64,000 bases of DNA from Lamprobacter modestohalophilus (GCF_016583905.1 NZ_NRRY01000003.1:248001-312000), one strand, 5' to 3'. Counted from the stretch's first letter, positions 25,700 through 33,606 are shown. Notes: generated by a model not told the origin, from the sequence alone. Translations and numbers: made by a program.

Positions 25700-26306
25700 A
25701 GAGTCATGGTACTGAATCGGATCACGTGCTGAATCGGTGCTGGCTCGACCAGATACCGGCTGTGCGAGCCCGCTTCGTGCTGCGCAGCAGAGTGGCTGAG
25801 TACGCTCATCCTGAGTCACTGCTGCTTGGCTGCGCATGACTGCGAGTCTTGAATAGTTGAGCAGAGGTCATGCCAAGTCCGCAGAGGTCATACCAGGTTC
25901 AGTCAATCTCACGCTGATGGTGGTAACCGCGCCATCGGTCGCCGCCTTATGATGTCATCCAAATCTTGGCAAAGCCGAGACGATAGCGGTTGTTATCCCC
26001 CATCGCTGGGGCATTTGCCCCGCCGCAGGCCGTATCGGCTTACCGCGTTAGCGGGCCGGACTGAGCCGACCAGGCTTTGTTCGGTGGTCCGTTCTTTGCT
26101 TGGACGCTTCTGAGGCTCCGCGATATGTCCCTGTCGGAGGGGCCTCTAAACAGGAAGCTGCCTTTGCTCCTGCCCGGCCAGTCAGCAGGCGCGGGCTGAT
26201 GCTGTGCGTATGGTGATCTCCCTCTCGCGGTGGCGGATCGGAGTCGCATCAATGCGTTCGAGGCGCATTGGCAGATCCAGTTAGCGGGCACAGGCCATTG
26301 AGAGCG
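25700..26306. other. Intergenic stretch between hydrogenase and MOSC genes
   Basis: About 600 bases with no convincing gene. It must hold the hydrogenase promoter on the minus strand, but no clear Fnr, NifA or sigma-54 site is visible. Minus-strand translation of 26040-26291 gives no recognised family. Confidence 0.5.
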
Positions 26307-26834
26307 CTATCCTTGCCGAGCCGACGCTGAGACCTCGACGCGGTCACCCACCTTGATCAATCCCGTTGTGCGTACGCGAAGGCAGTGGCCGGACTGACGC
26401 CCCAAGGCCTTGGCCGTTCCCGGCCCAGAGACGCGGTCGAGGTAACCGCACGGCGGGCGAACCCGGTGCCAGTCGAACACCACCTCGCCGATGCGAATCT
26501 CTCGGTGGCGCAGCTCAGTCCGCGCCAACCCGGACACGACCAGATTCCGCCGATGTTGACCGGCCTCGAGTGATAGCCCCTGTCGGCGCTGCGCACGCGC
26601 CAGATCCTCGGCGTGGATCAGCGTGACCTGACAGCCATCGGTCAGCCGCCAAAATCCACGGCCCAACGCGTATCGATCATCGGCGAGCCCCGCGTCAATC
26701 AGAGCCAAGGCCTGATCACGAGAGCGCATCGGCGCGCCGGCGTAGTCGGCGACGAAGATCGCCGACAGTCGACCCACCTGGCCGCGTTCGCGACGCAGGC
26801 GCTGTGTCAGTAGCCAGTGCAGCCAAGGAGGCAT
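26307..26834 (-). CDS. MOSC-domain protein
   Basis: About 175 residues from ATG 26834 (MPPWLHWLLTQRL), chosen because GGAG lies seven bases upstream. MOSC features: GRLSAIFVADYAGAPM, GRGFWRLTDGCQVTLIH, the GQHRRNLVVSGL core, HRVRPPCGYLDRVSG with its conserved Cys, and a LKVGDRVEV-like end (LIKVGDRVEV). MOSC proteins bind molybdenum-cofactor-linked sulfur and carry sulfur for metal-sulfur cluster assembly. A moaA remnant lies just upstream on the other strand, so the locus once served molybdenum cofactor metabolism. The longer upstream reading frame overlaps that remnant and is not used. Confidence 0.82.
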   Translation of the reverse strand: MPPWLHWLLTQRLRRERGQVGRLSAIFVADYAGAPMRSRDQALALIDAGLADDRYALGRGFWRLTDGCQVTLIHAEDLARAQRRQGLSLEAGQHRRNLVVSGLARTELRHREIRIGEVVFDWHRVRPPCGYLDRVSGPGTAKALGRQSGHCLRVRTTGLIKVGDRVEVSASARQG

Positions 26835-26973
26835 CGGTTGCTCCATTCGATCACGCAGGGTTTCGGTCAAGGTGATCAGTTGCGGTCCAGGCAGCGGATG
26901 GGCAAGAGAACACGGCCTAGCGGCTCCCGAGGCCTGATCGTTCCTAAGAGAGACCATCGGAAGAGAGACCATC

Positions 26974-27111
26974 GGATGCCAACAGCCGGTGACAGCAGCC
27001 ATCAAGAACCATGTCGGCTTCATCTGGCCGTACAGCCACAGCTTCTGCGGTGCCTGCAATCGGGTGCGGGTCACTGCGGAAGGTCAGCTGCTGCTCCGCC
27101 TGGGCAGGAAT
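26974..27111 (+). pseudogene. moaA: C-terminal fragment of MoaA
   Basis: The frame reads [20 protein letters not shown], then [13 protein letters not shown]. This is the MoaA C-terminal 4Fe-4S region (FCxxCNRxRLTADGxL). The N-terminal radical-SAM domain and the final cysteine are absent. Directly upstream is a two-copy 15-bp tandem repeat (about 26949-26978). Confidence 0.75.
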
Positions 27112-27178
27112 GCTCGACCGATCTGCGGCAAACGAGCACACTTGAGTATTCGATTTTCCGTATATATCCTGAGTCTCC

Positions 27179-27691
27179 ATGCCTGACTGCAAGCCCACCA
27201 CCAGCCTGGGCGGCAAGCTCTCGCTGCTGGATCGTTTCCTGACCCTCTGGATCTTTCTGGCCATGGCGCTGGGCGTCGCGCTTGGCTAGCTGTTTCCCGA
27301 GGCCGTGGCCGCCTTCAACCAACGTCTTACCGTCGGCGAGCACACCAATCTGCTGATCGCCATTGGCCTCATCCTGGTGATGTATCCGCCGCTTGCGAAG
27401 GTGAAGTACGGCTTGATGCCGAAGGTCTTCGCGAACGACAAGATCCTCAGTCTCTCGTTGGTGTTGAACTGGATCATCGGGCCGCTGCTGATGTTCGCGC
27501 TGGCGATTGCGGTCGCTATCGCGGTGTTTGGCATCGCCCTACCGGTCGCCTTCGCTACCGTCATCGGTCCCTTGGTCGAGGTGCCGGTGCTGATTGGCCT
27601 CGTGCATGTGAGTCTGTCTTTCTATCGGCGCTTTTACCTTGGGACTGAGCGACAGCAGGGCGTTGAATCTGGCGCCACGTCGTCGAGCTAG
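27179..27691 (+). pseudogene. acr3: Broken ACR3 arsenite efflux gene
   Basis: Opens [20 protein letters not shown], then [16 protein letters not shown], then TAG at codon 37 (27287-27289) where intact proteins usually have an aromatic residue. The frame continues [19 protein letters not shown], then [18 protein letters not shown]. It then jumps directly to [20 protein letters not shown], the last helices of ACR3. Several central helices including the catalytic Cys region are deleted. No arsR or arsC remains nearby. Confidence 0.85.
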
Positions 27692-27821
27692 GGCGATCTC
27701 TGCCAATCACCTAGGCATCGCGGTGTCTGCCAGCTCAGTGTTGGGCGCAGCCCTAGCGCCGTCCAGGTGCCGCTACTGGGTCTGCTGCTCTCAACGAGAT
27801 CGGATAGGCCTCCCGTTGAGT

Positions 27822-28055
27822 TTATTCATCCAGCTCGCGCCGCAGCGCCCGCAATACATCCCAGCGCTGGCAGCGCCGCGAGGTTGGACAAGATAAAAAG
27901 GCATCGTGCAGCCAACCGCGCAGCCTTGTTTGTCTGACGGATGAACGCTGAGTAGGCTCCGGCCCCTGAATCCAGGTCGTCGCATCCGCGGCGCGCGGTG
28001 CGAGTGCATCAAGCCCATCAGCCATGCTGGGGTTGCGACGGTGACTGTTCGGCAT
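27822..28055 (-). CDS. Hypothetical small protein
   Basis: 77 codons (MPNSHRRNPSMADGLDALAP ... VLRALRRELDE). It is basic and soluble, with one CPTSRRC pair. The AT-rich region before it (28060-28150) could serve as promoter. It has no recognised family and coding status is uncertain. The rest of 27692-28312 contains only the Fur-type promoter of the next operon. Confidence 0.35.
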   Translation of the reverse strand: MPNSHRRNPSMADGLDALAPRAADATTWIQGPEPTQRSSVRQTRLRGWLHDAFLSCPTSRRCQRWDVLRALRRELDE

Positions 28056-28166
28056 CGCTTCACTCTCTCGTGTTGCCCGATGACCAGACAGTATCATAGC
28101 GGACAACAAATACAAATCACTCGCATTAAACTGAGAAAAGCGATGGTTTCTTCGTCAGGATTGGGG

Positions 28167-28212
28167 TTGACGAACAGGCAAGAGCTGCTAACCTAAGTGA
28201 GAATCGTTCTCA
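28167..28212 (+). promoter_or_regulatory. Promoter with Fur box
   Basis: TGAGAATCGTTCTCA (28198-28212) is a perfect 6-3-6 palindrome of the Fur-box type found in gammaproteobacteria. Upstream, TTGACG (28167-28172) and TAACCT (28189-28194) are plausible -35 and -10 elements with a 16-bp spacer. Fur bound here would block the operon starting at 28313, so expression is expected under iron limitation. Confidence 0.75.
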
Positions 28213-28312
28213 AAATAGCGATCCTCCAGCCAGCCCCAACGTCAAGTTCGACGGCCAGCCGGATCTGTTCAAGACCACTTGGGCCTCGAGGCCCGATGAC
28301 GGAGACACTGGC

Positions 28313-28624
28313 ATGCAACACAACTCAAACGGCACCGCTGATCTAATCCTCGCTCTTGATGCCCTCCCACTGCATCTGCCGCCTGAGCAGCTCAAGGCGC
28401 GTCTCGCGGACCTGATCCGGGCCTCGGTCAGTCAGGGGGCAGCGGCTGTGGCGGAGACGGTGGTGCGCCATTTTCAGGCGTTGTCCCTGCACCCGCAGCT
28501 CGCGGCCGATCTGGATCAGCGCGCCGCCTATTGCCGTGGTGCACACCATTGGCGTGGACTGGCCGCAATCGGCGAGCGCCCTGTGAGCCACTTTACTGGG
28601 CGCGTTCCAGCAGGAGCCCTCTAA
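28313..28624 (+). CDS. Hypothetical protein, first gene of the Fur-box operon
   Basis: 103 residues (MQHNSNGTADLILALDALPL). It is a helical soluble protein with a possible bundle (AAVAETVVRHFQALSLHPQL) and a C-terminal CRGAHHWRGLA segment. I do not recognise the family. The stop TAA overlaps the next ATG (28624), so it is translationally coupled to the HmuS-like protein. Iron regulation is inferred from the Fur box 100 bp upstream. Confidence 0.7.
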   Translation: MQHNSNGTADLILALDALPLHLPPEQLKARLADLIRASVSQGAAAVAETVVRHFQALSLHPQLAADLDQRAAYCRGAHHWRGLAAIGERPVSHFTGRVPAGAL

Positions 28625-29946
28625 TGGCAAGCCCCTACCTGACCGACTTCAGCGCCGGGCTCGCCAATGCGCATTCGGCTGCGACCGGGCCGGAGACGAG
28701 CGCGCGGTCCTTGTCTGGAGCACGACCTGTGTCTGGACCTTTGGGCGAGTTGAATGCCGAGCAGCAGGTTGTTGGGCACAAGCCGCTGTCCAAACAGAAG
28801 CAGATTCATGGTCCGGGGTCGGTGCCAGTGCCCATGCCCATGCCCATGCCGCTGCAGCCTTCCGAGCAGGCTCGCTATCTCGGCCATTGGCCGGAGCTTT
28901 TGGCCGATCTGGAGCTCCTCGGGCGCGTCTGGGTCGAGACCGAGCAGCCCGGTCTTCGCATCGCCCAGCGTCAGCGGCTCGGTGGACTGCGGGTGCAGGG
29001 CATGCTGGGTTATCTGGACAGGCCTGAGTATCTACTGCGGGTCCTGCTCGATCAGTGCTCTGCGCTGGTCTCCCAAGACGATCAGCAGGGCTTGGTGATC
29101 GAAGACGCGACTCAGCAACCGCTGGTAAGGGTTCAATTGGAGGCTGGGACGCATCCGCTGCCGTTGCATCTGCTCTTATCCAGCCTTGGGGCCAATGGGC
29201 GCCGCGTGGTGCCAGCGTCACCGCAGCAGGATGAGCGGCAGATGGCCGCGCTCGAGCGGCATGCGATCCACCGCTTGCAGCGCGATTGTCAGGCCTTGGA
29301 GCCGGAGTCGGAACTGGAGATGAAAGGCCCCGAGTCGGGGTCTTTTGGACCAGGGCTTTTTGGGCTGAGCTTCCGCGATTTGGCCGAGCTGAGTGGGCGC
29401 CTGAGTCTGAATCCCGTGCCTTGGAGGCGGGCTGCGGCGCGCGGTGATGAGCATGCGATCGCGGTCGATCCATCGTTGGTGCCCTGTGCGCTCGAGACGC
29501 TCGTCGATCAGGTGCATCCGCTGGCGCTGAGTAGCGGAAGTACGGGTTGGGTCAGCCGCTCGATCCAACAGTTCTATGGCCACGCCTATATCGATGGGCA
29601 GCTCTCACTGCGCGGTGACGATGCGCGACTCGAGCTTGATGTGCGTGCGATCGACAGCGCTTGGGTTGTCGGCGAGCGCATCGGGGAGATCGATCGGCGC
29701 TCGCTTCGGCTCTACGACGAAGAGGGTCGAGCCATGGCGATCATCGCCTCCGCCTCCGCCTCCGCCTCCGCTGCCGCTGCCGCTGCCGACCGCGACGGCT
29801 GCGCAGACGAATGGAGCACCGGGGTGGCCGACACGGTTGAACCTCGGTCGGCGACTTGCCCCCCGTTTTGGTCTCAGGGTTGCACCCGATTCCGTCGAGA
29901 CGAGGCGCGGCTTTGGACCACCTTGATGAACGCGTTGACCAGTTGA
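28624..29946 (+). CDS. Divergent HmuS/HutX-like (haemin-utilisation fold) protein
   Basis: 440 residues from ATG 28624 (MASPYLTDFSAGLANAHSAA). After a ~75-residue low-complexity lead (VPVPMPMPMPMP repeat) comes WPELLADLELLGRVWVETEQ, resembling the first HmuS repeat. Residues ~300-370 (HAYIDGQLSLRGDDARLELD, then AIDSAWVVGERIGEIDRRSL, RLYDEEGRAMAI) align well with the second repeat of HmuS/HemS (WLNVLDPxFNLHL ... WVVRKPT ... SLELFDxxG). Such proteins bind or degrade haem in the cytosol. Assignment is by pattern memory and is moderate. A Ser/Ala repeat tract follows at 29746-29787. Confidence 0.55.
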   Translation: MASPYLTDFSAGLANAHSAATGPETSARSLSGARPVSGPLGELNAEQQVVGHKPLSKQKQIHGPGSVPVPMPMPMPLQPSEQARYLGHWPELLADLELLGRVWVETEQPGLRIAQRQRLGGLRVQGMLGYLDRPEYLLRVLLDQCSALVSQDDQQGLVIEDATQQPLVRVQLEAGTHPLPLHLLLSSLGANGRRVVPASPQQDERQMAALERHAIHRLQRDCQALEPESELEMKGPESGSFGPGLFGLSFRDLAELSGRLSLNPVPWRRAAARGDEHAIAVDPSLVPCALETLVDQVHPLALSSGSTGWVSRSIQQFYGHAYIDGQLSLRGDDARLELDVRAIDSAWVVGERIGEIDRRSLRLYDEEGRAMAIIASASASASAAAAAADRDGCADEWSTGVADTVEPRSATCPPFWSQGCTRFRRDEARLWTTLMNALTS

Positions 29947-29957
29947 GTGCTTCCGTC

Positions 29958-30161
29958 ATGTGTCAAAGATGTCAACGATTTGGCTTTAAGCTGCGCCAGG
30001 CGATCTCGGGATCAGCGCTGCCTAGCGTCGACCTCGGGCCGGTTGAGGCGCTCGATCAGGCGATACCCGAACAGGCGTCCAAACAGGCGTCCAAACAGGC
30101 GACCGAGTCGCGTGGCGGCACTCGGGGACGCAGCCGGCTCTGGGAGGCGTGTTTGACCTAG
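29958..30161 (+). CDS. Small CxxC protein, possibly the N-terminus of the DUF2325 protein
   Basis: 67 codons (MCQRCQRFGFKLRQAISGSA). The N-terminal CxxC and the FGFKLRQA motif look like the start of DUF2325 proteins. The middle is a repeat (QASKQASKQATE) from a 12-bp tandem unit at 30071-30104. It overlaps the DUF2325 frame by 13 bases in a different frame, so the two may be one gene broken by a frameshift near 30150, or a coupled pair. Confidence 0.5.
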   Translation: MCQRCQRFGFKLRQAISGSALPSVDLGPVEALDQAIPEQASKQASKQATESRGGTRGRSRLWEACLT

Positions 30162-30541
30162 ATCTGGCGGGGCGTCGCATTCTCTGCGTCGGCGGACGCA
30201 GCGATCTGGCGCCGCGCTACCGCGATCTGGTGCAGCGCTGTAACGGCGAGCTGGTTCGCCACGACGGCGGCCTCGAGGACAGCCAACAGCGCCTAGAAGC
30301 GGTGCTGGCGAGTGCCGATGCGGTGATCTGTCCGGCCGACGCCGTCAGCCACAACGCCTACTCGCGAACCAAGCGCTTCTGTAAGCGGATGGGCAAGCCC
30401 TGTGTGCTGGTGCCGCGCTCAAGCCTGGGTGCCTTTGCTCAGGCCCTGACGGCGCTTGCCGATCCTCCCGACCAGCAGGCGCCGCAGGGCCCGTTCAGCC
30501 TGGACAATGAACGGATGCTACGAGCGCGTCAGGCAGCCTGA
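30149..30541 (+). CDS. DUF2325-family protein
   Basis: 130 residues starting VFDLDLAGRRILCVGGRSDL. The DUF2325 pattern is complete: VGGR, YRDLVQRCNG, RHDGGLED, DAVICPADAVSHNAY, KRFCKRMGKPCVLVPRSSL. Members occur in iron- and metal-related operons but have no known activity. The GTG start has GGGAGG only two bases away, which is poor spacing and another hint that the true protein begins at 29958. It is part of the Fur-box operon with the HmuS-like gene. Confidence 0.7.
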   Translation: MFDLDLAGRRILCVGGRSDLAPRYRDLVQRCNGELVRHDGGLEDSQQRLEAVLASADAVICPADAVSHNAYSRTKRFCKRMGKPCVLVPRSSLGAFAQALTALADPPDQQAPQGPFSLDNERMLRARQAA

Positions 30542-30636
30542 GCCGAGAGACCCGGCCTGGTCGGCTTGATGCTGTTCTCCTTCAGACTGGTTGATTCAAG
30601 ATGCTTAAAAACCCCAATAAGGGGAGGGGTGCTGCA

Positions 30637-30915
30637 ATGCGGACACCAAGCAATGACCCGTTGACTGCCGTGCGGACATCCGTTCGGACATCCGTTCTGA
30701 CAGCAGTCCGGCATGGATGGAGAAAGACTTGCCGGGTGGCTCGCGCGATGAGTGCAGGCCAGCCTGGAGCAGTCGGATTGATGCCAGCCGTACTGATCGT
30801 CGGGCTGGCACTTGGGCTGATGCTCTGGGCTTTACCCGCACAGGAGGTCGGCGCTCGATCGACCTTGCAGTCGCTGACGATGCCATCTCATCTGAGCTCC
30901 CCGGCTGAGCGCTGA
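30637..30915 (+). CDS. Small single-span membrane protein
   Basis: 92 codons from ATG 30637 with a strong purine-rich SD (GGGGAGGGG) upstream; ATG 30601 is an alternative. The N-terminal region is basic, with a VRTSVRTSVLTAVR repeat from 12-bp DNA units. One transmembrane helix (VGLMPAVLIVGLALGLMLWA) follows. The family is unknown. It lies between the DUF2325 gene and the FezB-like operon and could belong to either. Confidence 0.5.
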   Translation: MRTPSNDPLTAVRTSVRTSVLTAVRHGWRKTCRVARAMSAGQPGAVGLMPAVLIVGLALGLMLWALPAQEVGARSTLQSLTMPSHLSSPAER

Positions 30916-30932
30916 GCGGAAAGCCTCGGGGA

Positions 30933-30962
30933 TTGTCAGAACGTAATGCAAGCGGTTATCAT
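30933..30962 (+). promoter_or_regulatory. Promoter with Fur-like site before the FezB-like operon
   Basis: TTGTCA (30933-30938) and TATCAT (30957-30962) with an 18-bp spacer make a good sigma-70 promoter. The spacer and -10 overlap TGCAAGCGGTTATCA (30947-30961), whose right half matches the 7-1-7 Fur half-site and whose left half is weaker (about 10 of 15 positions). The operon at 31002 starts 40 bases downstream. Confidence 0.5.
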
Positions 30963-31001
30963 AAAGCTTCAGCATTCAGAGCGCCGATCAGGAGCGACAT
31001 G

Positions 31002-31829
31002 ATGAGCGAAGCGGAGCATGAGGCAGCAGGCGCGGGTGGGTCGCGGCATGCGGGCGGTGGAGCAGAGACTGGGAGTTCGTCTGCGCAACAGGTAAACGCT
31101 GGACCTCAACCGCAGGCTGCGGCAAGGGGGCCTGCTCAGCAGACGCCAGGCCCAGCGGGAGCTGATGCGAGCGGCGGTCAGTTCGGGGCTTACCCAACGC
31201 AAGGGGCGCCTGGCTATGCGGTCCAGCACCAGGCCTATGACCAGCACCCATTTCAGCCTCAGCCTCAGCCTCACTATCAGCCCCAGTTCCAGCCTCAGTA
31301 TCCACCCGGACATCAACCAGGCTATCAGCCTCAGTACCATCCCCAGCAGGTCGCGCATGGACAGGGCGGCTATGGCTATCCGTATCCAGGGCCAGCCATG
31401 GGGGCTCCTGCTTATTCAGGTGCTTATGCCCCCCATCAGGCTGCTGGGTATCCGCCACCGGGATATCAGGCCTATGCAGCGGGTGCGATGCCCCACCAGG
31501 GAGCACCCATGGGCGCACATTCAGCGGGAATGGCAGGCGCAGGGCAGGGGCTAGGTCCCGGCCCACAAGCGGGGATGCAGCAACTGTTCGAAGAGCTTGC
31601 CGAGGGCGGCAATGGACTCAACACCCTGACACGGATGTTCAGCCTTGACGACACCGAGCTCTGGAAGGGGGCGCTGGTGGGTGCTGCCGCAGTGCTGCTG
31701 CTGACCAACGATCAGGTCCAGGATGCTCTGTTTAAGTCGGGCGCCAAAGCCAAGAGCGCCGTGAAGAGCGGCACTGACAAACTGAAAGAGCGGGTGTCGA
31801 CATCGTCCGAAAACGAGGGCGATTCATGA
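31002..31829 (+). CDS. Pro/Gln/Tyr-rich protein with one C-terminal membrane helix
   Basis: 275 residues; ATG 31002 has AGGAG seven bases upstream. The first ~190 residues are disordered, built from QPQPHYQPQFQPQY-like and YPPPGYQ-like repeats. The C-terminus has LEELAEGGNGLNTL-like helical sequence, then the membrane segment WKGALVGAAAVLLLTNDQVQ, then a Lys-rich YtxH-like tail. The segment (L/W)KGxLxGAAAxxLLTNxxVQ recurs in the gene at 33067. The disordered arm plus anchor suggests organelle-surface scaffolding, by inference. The stop overlaps the next start (ATGA). Confidence 0.75.
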   Translation: MSEAEHEAAGAGGSRHAGGGAETGSSSAQQVNAGPQPQAAARGPAQQTPGPAGADASGGQFGAYPTQGAPGYAVQHQAYDQHPFQPQPQPHYQPQFQPQYPPGHQPGYQPQYHPQQVAHGQGGYGYPYPGPAMGAPAYSGAYAPHQAAGYPPPGYQAYAAGAMPHQGAPMGAHSAGMAGAGQGLGPGPQAGMQQLFEELAEGGNGLNTLTRMFSLDDTELWKGALVGAAAVLLLTNDQVQDALFKSGAKAKSAVKSGTDKLKERVSTSSENEGDS

Positions 31830-32278
31830 GCGATGATCATCTCGCGCAGATGCAAACCTCTGCTCCCTTCTCTTCGACCTACTATCCGACCTACTATCCG
31901 GCGGTGCCTGCCAATGCTCCGGCTTTGCTAACCGACCATCACCCCTTCACCGATAGCCGCTTTCTGGTCCCTGGATCGGCTCCTTCGGATGGTTGCTCGG
32001 CGATCGCCCAGCTTGCGCTGCTCGGTGCCGTGATCGGCGGCTCGGCCGCGGCGGGTGCCAATATCCGCCGGCTGCAGCGCGCGGAGGTCGATACCGTAGA
32101 CGCCCTGGCCGATACCGCCCGAGCCGCCTTGGCGACCGCTGCAGCCAGCGCCGTCGCTGGCGCTGCGGCCAGCGCCGTCCGTCAGCAAGGTCTGCTGCGG
32201 CTCGGCGTGCTCTTTGCCAGTGGCACGGCGGTGATGTATGGCATCCAGCGCTACCTCGAGCGAGGTACTGACGCATGA
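31826..32278 (+). CDS. MamC-like glycine-zipper membrane protein 1
   Basis: 150 residues. After a Tyr/Pro-rich lead come two hydrophobic Gly/Ala-rich segments: LALLGAVIGGSAAAGANIRR and, after DALADTARAALATAAASAVA, GVLFASGTAVMYGIQRYLE. The order LGAxxGGxAAxxxNxRxL, then DT-x5-LATA-x2-SAVA, then a final GTAxxY helix parallels magnetosome protein MamC, which controls crystal size in magnetosomes. Homology is inferred from memory of the MamC pattern. Overlaps by ATGA with genes on both sides. Confidence 0.65.
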   Translation: MSDDHLAQMQTSAPFSSTYYPTYYPAVPANAPALLTDHHPFTDSRFLVPGSAPSDGCSAIAQLALLGAVIGGSAAAGANIRRLQRAEVDTVDALADTARAALATAAASAVAGAAASAVRQQGLLRLGVLFASGTAVMYGIQRYLERGTDA

Positions 32279-32562
32279 GTCGGGCGGAGCATGGCATGCA
32301 GCGCCAGCGCCATGGGGTGGCCAAGAACCTCGCCGAAGGCATCGGTGGCCTGATCGTCGGCGCCGCGCTGGTGGTGCTGGCCAGTCAATGGCACAAGCGT
32401 CGCCGGAAGGGCGCCTTGACGACAGATCACACCGATGCCGATGCCGATGCCGATGCCGATGCCGATGTCGAGACTGGGTCCGCCGATCACTCCGCGCCCG
32501 CAACCACCGACACCAAGGCCTCACACTCATCCGGAAGCGACGCTTATGAGCCAGTACGATGA
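32275..32562 (+). CDS. Small membrane protein with Asp-Ala repeat tail
   Basis: 95 residues. A basic N-terminus, one membrane helix (GIGGLIVGAALVVLASQW) and an RRRK stop-transfer are followed by an acidic tail containing (DA)5-6 encoded by six CCGATG units. The start overlaps the previous stop (ATGA) and the end overlaps the next gene by 17 bases. The acidic tail could bind cations such as iron; this is inference. Confidence 0.65.
   Translation: MSRAEHGMQRQRHGVAKNLAEGIGGLIVGAALVVLASQWHKRRRKGALTTDHTDADADADADADVETGSADHSAPATTDTKASHSSGSDAYEPVR
32432..32467 (+). repeat. (CCGATG)6 in-frame microsatellite
   Basis: Six perfect hexamers, encoding alternating Asp and Ala. Copy-number change would lengthen the acidic tail without shifting the frame. 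Confidence 0.95.
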
Positions 32563-32965
32563 CCAATCCTGGTATCCGCCCATGGCCAGTGGCCAAGGGA
32601 CGCCAGCCTACCCTGTGTCCTGCAATTCAACGCCTTACAGTCCGAGCGCAGCGTTCCAGATGGCCAAGCTCGGCGCCCTGATTGGGCTCACCGGCGCGGG
32701 GGCCATGAATCTGCATCGCTACCAGCAGGGCGAGCTGGCGCCCAGTGAGGCTGCGCTCAACACGCTGCGTGCCGGCGTTGCCTCCGGGTTGGCGACCGCT
32801 GCGGCAACCTTGGTAGCCAGTCAGTTTCGCAGTCCGACCTTGGCGGTCGCTGCCACCTTGGTCACTGGCACGGCGGCGATGTATGCGCTGAATGCCCCGG
32901 CGCCCTCGAAGCCTGACCAGGCTCCTGACTTGACGGGCACCGAGACCGATGCCGAGCCTGCTTAA
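32546..32965 (+). CDS. MamC-like glycine-zipper membrane protein 2
   Basis: 139 residues from ATG 32546 with GGAAG upstream. Hydrophobic AKLGALIGLTGAGAMNLHRY is followed by SEAALNTLRAGVASGLATAA, then a second hydrophobic run LAVAATLVTGTAAMYAL. The middle segment fits MamC even better than the first paralogue (AAxxT-x3-G-x3-GLATA). It ends in an acidic tail. It is a likely paralogue of the gene at 31826. Membrane topology with two helices is predicted from hydrophobicity. Confidence 0.65.
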   Translation: MSQYDDQSWYPPMASGQGTPAYPVSCNSTPYSPSAAFQMAKLGALIGLTGAGAMNLHRYQQGELAPSEAALNTLRAGVASGLATAAATLVASQFRSPTLAVAATLVTGTAAMYALNAPAPSKPDQAPDLTGTETDAEPA

Positions 32966-33066
32966 ACGGCTGAATGCAGACTTTCCAGGCTGAATCTAGG
33001 GTCCGCAGATGAGCTGAATGCCATCCGCGAGACGCTGTTTTTAACCTCCTACACGAGCCTCTGATC

Positions 33067-33606
33067 ATGAGCAATTACGCCAATCCACAAGGACCTGTTC
33101 CGCCCGGTCAGCCGCCAGCGCAAGCCTCCTCTCACCCTTATAGCTCCCAGCCCTCGATGCCAGGCGCGCCCATGCAAGGCGCCCCGATGAGCGCAGGCCA
33201 GGCGATGCATCAGGGCTATGCGCCGCAGCAGCCAGGGTTGATGCCGGCCGGCGGCTATTACGCCGGCTATCATCCTGCCTATCAGCAGATGCAGCAGATG
33301 CCGATAGCTGCTCCCGGTGCCCTGATGGCCGCAGCACCGGGTGCCGGAGCCATGCCAGGCAGCGGTTATTCAGCACAGGCCGCATCCTCATCGTTCTTGA
33401 ACCTCGGCAACGACCGCTTCCTCAAGGGCTTGTTGATCGGTGCCGCGGCCGCCTATCTGCTCACCAATGAGAGCGTCCAACGCACCGCGATCAAGGGCGT
33501 CGTCAAGCTCTGGGGCGGTCTACAGGGCGGGGTCGAGGAGATCAAGGAGCGCTTCCACGATGCCGAGGCCGAGATCCAGGCCTCGGAGTCGCACAAGGAC
33601 GCCTGA
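33067..33606 (+). CDS. Second Pro/Gln/Met-rich protein with C-terminal membrane helix
   Basis: 179 residues. A disordered Pro/Gln/Met/Gly-rich N-terminal ~115 residues (YQQMQQMP-like) precedes FLKGLLIGAAAAYLLTNESV and an amphipathic acidic helix (EEIKERFHDAEAEIQ). It has the same architecture and core motif as the product of 31002. About 100 bp separate it from the preceding gene; SD is weak. It is probably an organelle or envelope-associated scaffold linked to the adjoining ATPase. Confidence 0.72.
   Translation: MSNYANPQGPVPPGQPPAQASSHPYSSQPSMPGAPMQGAPMSAGQAMHQGYAPQQPGLMPAGGYYAGYHPAYQQMQQMPIAAPGALMAAAPGAGAMPGSGYSAQAASSSFLNLGNDRFLKGLLIGAAAAYLLTNESVQRTAIKGVVKLWGGLQGGVEEIKERFHDAEAEIQASESHKDA

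Noticed and set aside
26040-26291. Minus-strand 83-codon frame between hydrogenase and MOSC genes
   Set aside because: No start context, no family, and the frame is interrupted by unrelated composition.
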